IMG/VR virus record: IMGVR_UViG_3300021142_000014
Location: 35,714 to 99,713 of that record
Source of the DNA: a virus
Strand: one strand, 5' to 3'
DNA: 64,000 nt
Position numbers and translations under genes: made by a program. This document shows positions 40,716-49,078 of this stretch, in pieces; position 1 is the first letter of the stretch, and each line of letters opens with the position of its first letter. A model generated the notes under the pieces. The model did not search any database and was not told the DNA's origin. It saw only the letters and a list, made by a program, of their open reading frames with translations.

Positions 40716-42281
40716 CTAGTAGGATACGAGGTTGCTCTGAGTATTTCCAGTGATTACAGTTCCAGTCTGAGTGTTTAGACTCAAAGTTACCTGGATGTAG
40801 TTAATTGGATATGTCGGAGAATATTGGAAAGTAATGTAAACTGTTGTTGGGTTTGGTGCAGCAAGCTGATAGCTTAGGTTTTGATAGCTTTGAATCAAAC
40901 CATCTGCAACGGCGGACTTAAGTGTCGATGCTACGATACCAACTGCTGAATTGACTGTTGTGCTAGTCATAGGGCCACCGATTAGGTAGCTGCTATTAAG
41001 CGCTGCAGAAACATTATTGGCAAGTTGGTCGCCGATTGCACTGATTGAGATTTCTTGTGTCAACCAGTTAGTTACATTTGTATTAAGTCCTTGAAGAACC
41101 CATAGGTTGCCATCTCGCTTCTGGAATACAGTGGTAATACCGTATGGAAGGTAATTTGTTGCAGCATCTGTAAGAGCAATCTGGTTAGGAATGTAGTTAA
41201 ATCCAGCAACTGTCTTGTTAGTGATTGGAGTAGCTACGTTAGGTTGACCAGCAAACAAACCGGCAAGTGCAGCAGAAAGGTAATATCCAGGAATGTTAAA
41301 GTTAACATTGGTAAGACCAGTATTGCTGCTAAGACCTGGGTTGTAGTTGATTGATCCTGGGAATGCTAGAGAAACTCGTGTTCCTGCAGTGCTTCCACCA
41401 AAACCACTAGCTAATGTTTGCATAGCAGAAGTAGTTACTTGGTTAAATGTTCCATCAACACCTACGAATGAACGCTGGTAACGACCAACATTGTATTGTG
41501 CAGCAAGGTAACTTGTAAGAGCTGTAGCAACTGTTCCAGTACCATAAGGAATGATTTGTCCAAAGTTTGTACCACTTGTATTGACAAATCCATAAAGAGG
41601 AACAATTACATCAGTACCAGTATAGTTCGCCAAGTAGGTTGGGTCGTTTCCTGATGCAGTGGCTGAAAGAGCACGTGTCCAGTCAGATGTAGAAGCAATT
41701 GCAGTTCCACTGCTTGAGATTCTAGCTACTGGCAATACTTGTACAGTGTTTGCACCGTTTTGGAAGGCGAGTTGTGCAGCAAGAGTAACTGGGCTAGTGA
41801 TTGTAGAACCACTAACTGCTGCTCCACAAGTAGCGGCAAGAGTATTGAAATTAGTGTAAGTACCGTAAGCACCCCAGTTGTGTCCATAAGTAACGCTGAT
41901 GGTTCCGCTAGGTAGTGCAGCAACACCAGCAGATACACCGCTAGTGCTAAGGTAGCTAAAAGGCTGGTTGGTTGGTGTATTGATAGTGAAGTTAACACCA
42001 TAAGTACCAGTAACGGTAGTGGTACCGCTTACCCAAGTTACTGTGTAACCAGAGTAAGTAGAGTAAGTACCTGTAGTGGTTGTATTGACCATAGGAACTG
42101 TTAGTTGTCCAAGGTTTACTCCACTTGTAGCAATAACGTTATTGAACGTGTCAGTGCTAGATCCGGCCACAGCCTGGTCAGCGAGCAAAAGAATATTAAT
42201 GTTAGTTGGGTTGATAGCGGTCAACGCAGTACCTGACTGCGTTACATAGACCCCTGGAACCTGATAGTTGGAAATGGGCAT
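40716..42281 (-). CDS. Contractile tail sheath protein
   Basis: A 521-residue protein starting MPISNYQVPGVYVTQSGTAL, the N-terminal P-G-V-Y strand that sheath subunits use for inter-subunit weaving. The middle is variable and Ser/Thr/Gly-rich; the C-terminal third has FNYIPNQIALTDAATNYLP, FQKRDGNLWVLQGLNTN and a closing domain with PTYPINYIQVTLSLN. Location directly upstream of the tube gene supports the call and shows the phage is a myovirus. AAGGAGAATGT precedes the ATG. Confidence 0.85.
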   Translation of the reverse strand: MPISNYQVPGVYVTQSGTALTAINPTNINILLLADQAVAGSSTDTFNNVIATSGVNLGQLTVPMVNTTTTGTYSTYSGYTVTWVSGTTTVTGTYGVNFTINTPTNQPFSYLSTSGVSAGVAALPSGTISVTYGHNWGAYGTYTNFNTLAATCGAAVSGSTITSPVTLAAQLAFQNGANTVQVLPVARISSSGTAIASTSDWTRALSATASGNDPTYLANYTGTDVIVPLYGFVNTSGTNFGQIIPYGTGTVATALTSYLAAQYNVGRYQRSFVGVDGTFNQVTTSAMQTLASGFGGSTAGTRVSLAFPGSINYNPGLSSNTGLTNVNFNIPGYYLSAALAGLFAGQPNVATPITNKTVAGFNYIPNQIALTDAATNYLPYGITTVFQKRDGNLWVLQGLNTNVTNWLTQEISISAIGDQLANNVSAALNSSYLIGGPMTSTTVNSAVGIVASTLKSAVADGLIQSYQNLSYQLAAPNPTTVYITFQYSPTYPINYIQVTLSLNTQTGTVITGNTQSNLVSY

Positions 42282-42349
42282 ACATTCTCCTTCAATGCCT
42301 TGTGCAAATTCTTTATTGTTTTACAATGTTTCTTTTAATAGTTTTATTC

Positions 42350-43024
42350 TCAAGTGTTATTTGAGGTTTCGTTGATTGGAGCTAAAAATGGAGGTGTTTG
42401 GACCACCGGACTACCACTTGCCACAACTTTAGTAATTTGAGGAATAACGTAATCATATTTAGTCTCGTAAAAGTCACCTATACATTGGATTCTGATACTG
42501 GCTTCATAAGTTAATTCTTCTGGACTCCAAGGGGTTCCTGCGCTAACGCTATCTCCCAATGGGGTAAATGTGTCTAAAAGCAGTGTCATTCCAACTAGAT
42601 CATTATTGGTAATACTGTTAATAAAAGCAGTGCTGGCAGGGCTTCCCTGACCCATAAGAATCAAGTTAGTAATACTGTCATATAAGCGATCTCGTTCTTC
42701 TGAATGCATAGCCATTATTTGGAGATCTATACTACCTTCAAAATAACCGCTTCTTGAGACTGAAGTACCTGGATAAGTTACTCCACTAATGGTTATACCA
42801 CTTGCAACGGCTGTATATGTATCTGGGTTTAAACCTGACCATTGAATCTTGCTAGGTCTAAACTGAACAAACACTGCTGGCCATTCTACCAACTCTAACG
42901 GATACTCAATAGTTATACTATTAGGAGTTAGATCTAAACTTGTATCAACAGGAGAAGATGCTAAGGTATTAAACCCTGCATTTAAAGCTTCTACTATTGT
43001 GGTTTTAACGGCTGTGGTAAACAT
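42350..43024 (-). CDS. Putative tail terminator / sheath-end protein (224 residues)
   Basis: It starts MFTTAVKTTIVEALNAGFNT, then IEYPLELVEWPAVFVQFRPS and SGYFEGSIDLQIMAMHSEER, a compact alpha-beta pattern similar to phage tail terminators, followed by PEELTYEASIRIQCIGDF. It lies just upstream of the sheath gene, the usual site of tail terminator genes. The stop leaves a 68-nt gap before the sheath in which no ORF is seen, only the sheath ribosome binding site. Confidence 0.55.
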   Translation of the reverse strand: MFTTAVKTTIVEALNAGFNTLASSPVDTSLDLTPNSITIEYPLELVEWPAVFVQFRPSKIQWSGLNPDTYTAVASGITISGVTYPGTSVSRSGYFEGSIDLQIMAMHSEERDRLYDSITNLILMGQGSPASTAFINSITNNDLVGMTLLLDTFTPLGDSVSAGTPWSPEELTYEASIRIQCIGDFYETKYDYVIPQITKVVASGSPVVQTPPFLAPINETSNNT

Positions 43025-43540
43025 TTAGTTTGAACTTCTTCCGTGAATTATTTGCTCAATCTCACTTCTGGCTTCAGTTTTCATAAACATATTGATTATG
43101 TCTTCTTTTCTAGATGTTCTTTTCCATTCATCTACACTCATTTGTATAGCTTTATTTAAAAAGTTCAATCCTTGTTTTTGTGGGTAATACCATTCTGGTG
43201 TATCGTCTTTTAATTTTCCGTTACTTGATAATCTAGTTATCACTGGTATTTTGCCAATTTTGTTGGCACCTGCTCTTCTAAAAGCAATAGTGCCATCAGG
43301 GTTTCTAACAGGTATAACACGACCTGCTAAATCAACCATTGCGTGAGCTTCTACACCTTGATCGAGATCATACATATATGCAGTCTCATCAGGCACTTGA
43401 ATGCCAATTTGCCCTTTTTGGTAAACAGGTATTAAACTATTTAATCCTTTACCTGTTTTACGTGGTCCAATAACTTGTGCAATTTCTACAGCACGGTGAG
43501 CAAGCCTACGAGCAACATCTTCAGGAATAGAATATTTCAT
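43025..43540 (-). CDS. HK97 gp10-like neck/connector protein
   Basis: A 171-residue protein with AHRAVEIAQVIGPRKTGKGL (14-33), QKGQIGIQVPDETAYMYDLD (41-60) and a C-terminal NFLNKAIQMSVDEWKRTSR, the helix-strand order of HK97 gp10-type tail completion proteins, in which an R-T-G-x-L block and an aromatic E/DxG turn are typical. It sits between neck genes and overlaps its upstream partner by 4 nt. Confidence 0.6.
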   Translation of the reverse strand: MKYSIPEDVARRLAHRAVEIAQVIGPRKTGKGLNSLIPVYQKGQIGIQVPDETAYMYDLDQGVEAHAMVDLAGRVIPVRNPDGTIAFRRAGANKIGKIPVITRLSSNGKLKDDTPEWYYPQKQGLNFLNKAIQMSVDEWKRTSRKEDIINMFMKTEARSEIEQIIHGRSSN

Positions 43541-44253
43541 ATTACAGGTACGTTGTAATAAGGGCTACTAGGAAAAACGTTTTCTAGCGTAGCCATTTGA
43601 TTAACATAAATAGTATTATTGTAACTAATTCCTGGACCAGTACGAATGCTTTGTGGGGTAACTGCACTAACTTGAAAACGGTCTCCAAGTACAGTTGGTG
43701 TATCTTTGTACCATTCATTAACACGAACCACAAGATCACCCGTTCTTATCTCAGGAAACCAACTGAATTGAACAGTAGGATTATCTTTCCAGAATTGACC
43801 AGTACTTAGGTTAGAACGAATTTGTTGAGTATCAGCAGCAAGCATGTAAAGGTGATAACAGGTAGGTTTAAATCCACCACTGAATGTTGTTCCATAGCAA
43901 GTCCCGCAATAACTATTACCAGTTTGACGGTATACTTTGCTAACTCTTGATTGGATAGCAGCATTAGGTTGCGTTGGATTGGGGCTATCTTGGCATTGCT
44001 GGCAGTATCCTACAAGACCAAGGGCAGCATCCTCTGCACGCCATAATTGACGTACAATGCATTCTTCACCGAACCATTGAAGAGCTTCATCATGGAATCG
44101 CTGCTCATTAGTTTGAGTCCATCCTTCTTGTTGTTTTACAACAAGTAGAGGGCTTTCCTGTTGAGTAGAAAGACCATTCACTCCTGGTACGACAGGACCT
44201 GGTTGTGGATTGATACCGGACAAATTATGCTCCACCCATGTTGACTGCCGCAT
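43537..44253 (-). CDS. Neck/adaptor protein with Cys-rich motif (238 residues)
   Basis: The start at 44253 (MRQSTWVEHNLSGINPQPGP) overlaps the upstream gene by 29 nt. Two cysteine pairs (GYCQQCQDSPN and SYCGTCYGTTFSGGFKPTCY) occur near the middle, suggesting a zinc- or disulfide-stabilised module, followed by beta-rich sequence (GDLVVRVNEWYKDTP). I have an impression of similar CxxC-GT-F-GG proteins in the necks of large phages. Position between head-side and tail genes supports a head-tail joining role. Confidence 0.5.
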   Translation of the reverse strand: MRQSTWVEHNLSGINPQPGPVVPGVNGLSTQQESPLLVVKQQEGWTQTNEQRFHDEALQWFGEECIVRQLWRAEDAALGLVGYCQQCQDSPNPTQPNAAIQSRVSKVYRQTGNSYCGTCYGTTFSGGFKPTCYHLYMLAADTQQIRSNLSTGQFWKDNPTVQFSWFPEIRTGDLVVRVNEWYKDTPTVLGDRFQVSAVTPQSIRTGPGISYNNTIYVNQMATLENVFPSSPYYNVPVI

Positions 44254-45091
44254 ATTGGAAGTGAGGACGTGCTGGGTTAGTAAACATACGAGGGATAAGA
44301 CCACCAGCAACAAGAAGGCTTCTCTTGGAACCAACCATGAATTGACGTTTCATCTGACGGAGTTGCTTATCAGCTACTTCCTTGTCAAATAGATACAATT
44401 GCCACCAACGGTTGTAGTAATCTCTACGATCCATCCAGGCAGCATTCATGCCTGTTGGAGATGGTTGTTCAATATAGTTACGGGCAATATGTTTTAAAAA
44501 GTGAGCATACGTTTGACTTGCCAATACTCCATAATAAGTACTTGGATATGGAACTTGAGCATTTAGACCAATTTGATATGCTGGAGAAAATATAGGTTGA
44601 AATTCAAAGTTAATGTAGTCAATGGTTTCGTCTTGCATAACCATTGCAACTTCTTCGTACATCATAAAACCACTTTGTTGTAGTTCTTGAAGGTATGGTC
44701 CACCAGCAGTTGAGTCGAAGCTTTTGTCAAGTCTGTGTACAATACCAGTTACAATTTGACGTTCGTCATAACCTAAATTAGACCAATATGGCATCTGATC
44801 AGTAACAACAATGCTATCAACGTAGATTCTTGGACTTCCACTAATAGTATAATTCCAAGTTATATTGTAATTACCTTGAACAGATGTTTGATTGGCATTA
44901 AGCATGTACTGATATGTTCCAACGCTTTCATACGTTGCTACTGTGCCAGGAGCTACTACAACTGTGCCGTTGTCTGCATTGATTACGCTAAGTGTTACTA
45001 ATTGATTGTCAGGGTCAGTAAGAACACCTTGTGAGTAGGTCATAATGCCTACTGGCTCTACTGCATATTGTGGGAAGGGGCGTACTCTCAT
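44225..45091 (-). CDS. Head-tail neck protein with N-terminal Ig-like part (288 residues)
   Basis: It starts MRVRPFPQYAVEPVGIMTYS. Residues ~20-95 form an Ig-like beta sandwich pattern (VTLSVINADNGTVVVAPGTV, YQYMLNANQTSVQGNYNITW). Residues 100-285 are helical (GYDERQIVTGIVHRLDKSFD, YNRWWQLYLFDKEVADKQLR) and end basic. The layout suggests an adaptor plus surface domain in the neck. No family recognised with confidence. Confidence 0.5.
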   Translation of the reverse strand: MRVRPFPQYAVEPVGIMTYSQGVLTDPDNQLVTLSVINADNGTVVVAPGTVATYESVGTYQYMLNANQTSVQGNYNITWNYTISGSPRIYVDSIVVTDQMPYWSNLGYDERQIVTGIVHRLDKSFDSTAGGPYLQELQQSGFMMYEEVAMVMQDETIDYINFEFQPIFSPAYQIGLNAQVPYPSTYYGVLASQTYAHFLKHIARNYIEQPSPTGMNAAWMDRRDYYNRWWQLYLFDKEVADKQLRQMKRQFMVGSKRSLLVAGGLIPRMFTNPARPHFQYAAVNMGGA

Positions 45092-45103
45092 GTTTATCCT
45101 TAA

Positions 45104-47581
45104 TTAAAATCCAATAGTTGCTGTGCCTTTTGGCCAACGAATCATAAGAAGACCAGATCCACCAGCTGAGGCGTTAACAGCATTAGGTCCTGCTCCTCCA
45201 CCACCTCCACCACCAGTGTTTGCAACTCCTGCAGTAGATTGTGTAATGCTGCTGCTGTTAGATGCTCCAGTACCACCACCACCGGCACCACCAACTCCAT
45301 TAGCACCAGCATTATTATTTGCTCCTCCACCACCTCCACCACCACCGTAGTAGCCAAATACACTAGTACTAGTTGCGGTTGCCCAAGCTGAATCAGTTAG
45401 GGTTATACCGGTTCCACCATTCTCTGTACCAGCTCCACTAGCTCCAGCTCCACCAACTCCACCACCTCCACCGCCCCAGTAGCTTGGTATATTTCCATAG
45501 CCAGAACCACCAGCGTAGATACCTGCTCCACCAGCATTATTATTTGCTCCTCCACCACCAGCGCCATTTGCACCAGTGTAAGCAGGAGCACTGGTACCAC
45601 CAGCGCTACCTCCGACAGCATTGTAGGCACCATATCCACCACCAAAACCTGTATAAAGAACAGCACCACCAGAGGGTTGAATAAGAGTTGCACCACCTGA
45701 GCCACCATTTGAGGAACTACCAGCAGCTCCACCAGCTCCAATAGTTATTGCATAAGGGTTAACAGACAATGTTGTAGCTGATTTTTGATATACTGCACCA
45801 GCTCCACCACCACCTCCTGGAACATAAACACCTGCAGATAGAGTCTTATATGCTCCACCTCCACCACCGCCTCCAACTAATACAAATTCTGCATTGTTAA
45901 GTGCTGATATAGAAACAGTAAATGAACCAGTTGAAGTCCAAACAGCATAATCGTAGGTACTGTCTGAGTAATGTGTTGCATTCGTAGCAGTAACATTAGG
46001 CAGTGGATTAGGAATAATACCTGTTCCAGTAGCGCTTGTTTGTGCGCCACCTGCGGTGATAGAAATAACTGTTGGTGTGTAAGTTATTCCCTTGGTGAAA
46101 GAGCCTGTGACAACTGCTGAGTTTGTTCCGTAAGCTACGCTTGTATAGAATGACGTTGAGTCAGATCCAACCATAAGAGCAACATATGTTGCTGGGGTTG
46201 TTCCAGATCCTGCAGGAGTCCATGAAATTGTTGTTGATGTGGTTGTTACAGAACTTGTTAATACACCGGTTACGGCGCTTGGAAGAGGGTTAGGGATAAT
46301 AGCAGTTGTAGTTGCTGATGTACTACTACCACCAGTGTTTTGAGCAACAACCGTTGGAGTGTATGATGCACCAGCTTGGAATACATTAGTATATGTAGTT
46401 CCATAAAGAGTAAAAGTTTTACTACCATTAAGGGTTGCAATGTTTGTAGCATATGGTACAGAAGTGCTAACTTGATCATATGGTGAAGAGCAAGTAAGAG
46501 CAACACTATAAGTAGTTGGTTGTGAATATTGAGTGTTAGCGGACGTTGGTGTCCAAGCCACCGTTGCACTAGAGTAACTAATAGATGAAGTATTTACACC
46601 TGTTACTGCTGCTGGTGGGTAAAGAAGATTTTGAGGTGTTCCTGGAGTACGGCCTATTGCATTATTAGCAATTACGTTAACTACAGCAACAGGTTCAATA
46701 GGATTAGTTATACCTGACATTGTATATGTTGTTGCTGACTGTGTAGAACTAGTAAATCCATTATTTGCATCAGAATATGTATAGTTATCAGCTAAACTAT
46801 GTAATGGATTAGTATCAACATTAGTAATTACAATGTTGATAAAACCATTATTACCAGATTTGGTAGCTGTAAAGGTTGGAGCAACCGTAGGAGCAGTCAA
46901 TGGGTTAGGAGTCAAAACAATATTTGCTCCACTGGCGCTCGTTCCAGCAAAATTTTGTGATTGAACATAAAACGTATATGGCATTCCTGTAAGAAATCCA
47001 TGGTTCATAAGACCTGTAACAGTTGGTGATGTGCCTGGTCCAGATATAGTTAAAGTTGCACTATCTTGTGTTGTTAAACCAGTTCCAATATTGGTAAGTG
47101 TTCCAGTGGCAGAAAGTATGTAACTTGCAGCATTTGGAACTTGAAGAAATGTATATTGAACTCCACTAAGAGACGTAATAACTACAGAAAGACCTGAAGG
47201 AGTTGCTGTAGCAATAAATGGTTCTACTTGGTTGCTTGCATTACCATATTTACTATTACCATACTTATTGCTTGCATATCCTTCAAATTGATAATAAGCA
47301 TTTGCAACAAATGGATAAGTAATTGTTAGTGGATTTGTAGCGCCTGTGATTGTGGTTCCACTAATAGCAACCAACGGTGACCCACTAAAAGCAGTCACTC
47401 CATAACTAGTCGCTGGATGACCCAATGGATTAGGTGTTAAATAAACGTTAACAACAGAATTATCTCCTGAAGTCGTTCCACCTGAAATAACTACGGCACC
47501 TGAGATGGTGTCAATGAATGGAGGCTGTGGTTGCAAGTGAGCCGACGCTTCCGAAGCAATGATCCCAGGAATAATAGGCAT
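45104..47581 (-). CDS. Fibronectin-repeat protein with poly-glycine adhesin domain
   Basis: An 825-residue protein. Residues ~10-560 contain about six fibronectin type III-like or Ig-like repeats, several sharing a PNPLPSAVTGV-type linker. Residues ~567-820 form a glycine-rich domain with repeated GGGGGGG runs (FVLVGGGGGGGAYKT, YGGGGGGGGANNNAG), ending GLLMIRWPKGTATIGF. Poly-glycine sandwich domains of this kind occur in receptor-binding tips such as phage S16 gp38. It is probably a host-recognition or cell-adhesion appendage. The C-terminus holds strong glycine codon bias, so ORFs in other frames here are shadows. Confidence 0.75.
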   Translation of the reverse strand: MPIIPGIIASEASAHLQPQPPFIDTISGAVVISGGTTSGDNSVVNVYLTPNPLGHPATSYGVTAFSGSPLVAISGTTITGATNPLTITYPFVANAYYQFEGYASNKYGNSKYGNASNQVEPFIATATPSGLSVVITSLSGVQYTFLQVPNAASYILSATGTLTNIGTGLTTQDSATLTISGPGTSPTVTGLMNHGFLTGMPYTFYVQSQNFAGTSASGANIVLTPNPLTAPTVAPTFTATKSGNNGFINIVITNVDTNPLHSLADNYTYSDANNGFTSSTQSATTYTMSGITNPIEPVAVVNVIANNAIGRTPGTPQNLLYPPAAVTGVNTSSISYSSATVAWTPTSANTQYSQPTTYSVALTCSSPYDQVSTSVPYATNIATLNGSKTFTLYGTTYTNVFQAGASYTPTVVAQNTGGSSTSATTTAIIPNPLPSAVTGVLTSSVTTTSTTISWTPAGSGTTPATYVALMVGSDSTSFYTSVAYGTNSAVVTGSFTKGITYTPTVISITAGGAQTSATGTGIIPNPLPNVTATNATHYSDSTYDYAVWTSTGSFTVSISALNNAEFVLVGGGGGGGAYKTLSAGVYVPGGGGGAGAVYQKSATTLSVNPYAITIGAGGAAGSSSNGGSGGATLIQPSGGAVLYTGFGGGYGAYNAVGGSAGGTSAPAYTGANGAGGGGANNNAGGAGIYAGGSGYGNIPSYWGGGGGGVGGAGASGAGTENGGTGITLTDSAWATATSTSVFGYYGGGGGGGGANNNAGANGVGGAGGGGTGASNSSSITQSTAGVANTGGGGGGGAGPNAVNASAGGSGLLMIRWPKGTATIGF

Positions 47582-47584
47582 AAT

Positions 47585-48334
47585 TTAAATTATGTCTCCG
47601 GTAACAACCCAAACATTTTGTGAACCAATTTGATTACCAATCCATATAGCAGTTGCAGTACTGTATATTTGTCGAAGTTGTGGGTTGTTACCATTATTTA
47701 AGGAACCTGTTGAAATAATAGTTGCTCCACCAGAGAAAGTTACAGTACCACTAGTCATTTGAATAAATGTAACTTGTTGTCCATAACCAATACCACTGGC
47801 AGGCAATTGGATAGCACAATTACCACTAATTTGAACAATGTTGTTAATGTCTGTAGAATTAGCAATATACGTTGCTGCCCCATAATTAGTATCCCAAATA
47901 TATTGAACTGATCCAGCGGGAATATAATTTGACCAATATGGCGCTGAGCTAGTTCCTGAAGCACTGGAAATAAAGAATTGACCACTAGCAGTAGGTGATG
48001 GAAAATCACCATTGTTTATCTGGTTTATAATACCAAAATCAGTGATGAGCGGACCAGCAACCCATGGAACAGTTCCACTAACACCAGTAGTTACAGGGCC
48101 AAACCCACCTTCTGCTTGGCGTTGTACAATAGCAACAGTAGATGTTCCGCTGCTTGTTACATAAATGATTTCTTGTGTTCCGGTAGCACCATAATATCCT
48201 GGATTAAGTACTACTGGGACGTATGTTCCAGCCACTGGTGTAGGCCAATTAGTACCGGTAATAGTGGTTTGACCACCATTAACAATACCAGAAGCAATGC
48301 CATAGGCAAAATCTAAACGAGAACGTGTTGCCAT
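47585..48334 (-). CDS. Tail-fibre-type protein (249 residues)
   Basis: It starts MATRSRLDFAYGIASGIVNG and has a PVVLNPGYYGATGTQEIIYV stretch, then a fibre-end pattern NNIVQISGNCAIQLPASGIG and GQQVTFIQMTSGTVTFSGGA typical of small beta domains in phage fibres. The C-terminus (NVWVVTGDII) matches endings of such modules. It precedes the poly-glycine adhesin gene by 3 nt, so both may assemble in one appendage. Confidence 0.6.
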   Translation of the reverse strand: MATRSRLDFAYGIASGIVNGGQTTITGTNWPTPVAGTYVPVVLNPGYYGATGTQEIIYVTSSGTSTVAIVQRQAEGGFGPVTTGVSGTVPWVAGPLITDFGIINQINNGDFPSPTASGQFFISSASGTSSAPYWSNYIPAGSVQYIWDTNYGAATYIANSTDINNIVQISGNCAIQLPASGIGYGQQVTFIQMTSGTVTFSGGATIISTGSLNNGNNPQLRQIYSTATAIWIGNQIGSQNVWVVTGDII

Positions 48335-48340
48335 TTAATC

Positions 48341-48832
48341 CTACTTTGCAGGTGGTGTGTGAATTGATTGAGCGTTGATTGCATTAGTGTTGAAACGTAG
48401 GTAGGTCTGTGGCAAACGACCATCTTGATTGACGTGGCAATAGCTTGGATCCCCGGCCTGTCCATGGGACACCGTGAGAGGGTTCTTTGCGTTAAGACCT
48501 GATACGTCAACTACGAGTGCTGTGTGCCAGCCGGTTCCTGGGCCATAAACGATTACGTCGCCTGGCAGGACATCCTTGAGGGCAATCTTGTGACCGTGTG
48601 CGAGTAGTGTGCCGGTGTAACCGGTGTGGTTGTAGCTCTGAGCATTTGGATCAGGAGCGCCAGCCCAGTTGTAGCAGAGGGTAACAAAGGCTGAGCAGTC
48701 GGCGGTCACTGGCAGTTTGCCTGGGTGTCCAATACCCGACATACGTTGAGGTCCTTCTGAGTAGGTGAACTTGGCGTGGTTAGTGGCACCCCATTTGGCC
48801 CAAGCTACGATGGTATCTCTTACGTCAGTCAT
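48341..48832 (-). CDS. NlpC/P60-type endolysin
   Basis: A 163-residue protein with VTADCSAFVTLCYNW (C46 nucleophile), LPGDVIVYGPGTGWHTALVV (H103) and SHGQAGDPSYCHV, the NlpC/P60 or CHAP-like cysteine peptidase layout of actinophage lysins. It would cut cell-wall peptides at lysis; no holin is recognised next to it. The coding sequence is visibly richer in G and C than its neighbours (e.g. 48450-48780), hinting at recent acquisition. No signal peptide is present. Confidence 0.8.
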   Translation of the reverse strand: MTDVRDTIVAWAKWGATNHAKFTYSEGPQRMSGIGHPGKLPVTADCSAFVTLCYNWAGAPDPNAQSYNHTGYTGTLLAHGHKIALKDVLPGDVIVYGPGTGWHTALVVDVSGLNAKNPLTVSHGQAGDPSYCHVNQDGRLPQTYLRFNTNAINAQSIHTPPAK

Positions 48833-48846
48833 GATTTTCCTTTTTA

Positions 48847-49044
48847 TTATGGTTGTGGATCTGGGTTTACAAAAGTAGTGCCGTTATACGTCCAACCAAT
48901 AGATGCTGGGTTGTCAACAGTGTATTCAACAGCGTTTACAGCATCTATCATTGATGGAACGGCATTTAGTGCTATTTCAAGACTGTTGGCTACTATTACG
49001 TTTATTACTACGTTATTAGCGTCAAGAATGGCAAAAGTTAACAT
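48847..49044 (-). CDS. Small phage protein, beta-strand F-x-LD family (65 residues)
   Basis: The product MLTFAILDANNVVINVIVAN ends IGWTYNGTTFVNPDPQP. This short strand-rich protein shares the FAI/FILD-V-V pattern, central variable loop and final Y-F-P turn with the two paralogues at 56407-56640 and 56642-56881. Similar one-domain proteins occur beside fibre genes in cyanophages. Function unknown; possibly a fibre-tip or chaperone-like accessory. Confidence 0.55.
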   Translation of the reverse strand: MLTFAILDANNVVINVIVANSLEIALNAVPSMIDAVNAVEYTVDNPASIGWTYNGTTFVNPDPQP

Positions 49045-49078
49045 ATTTTCCTCAATAATCCTATAATCTATGGTGGAT

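Noticed and set aside
42282-42349. Promoter in the gap upstream of the sheath gene
   Set aside because: AT-rich but no -35/-10 pair with acceptable spacing; only the sheath ribosome binding site AAGGAGAATGT is clear.
45123-45741. Long Pro- or Val-rich ORFs on both strands across the poly-glycine region
   Set aside because: They are shadows of the glycine codon repeats (GGT/GGA) of the gene at 45104-47581; no ribosome sites and no family pattern.
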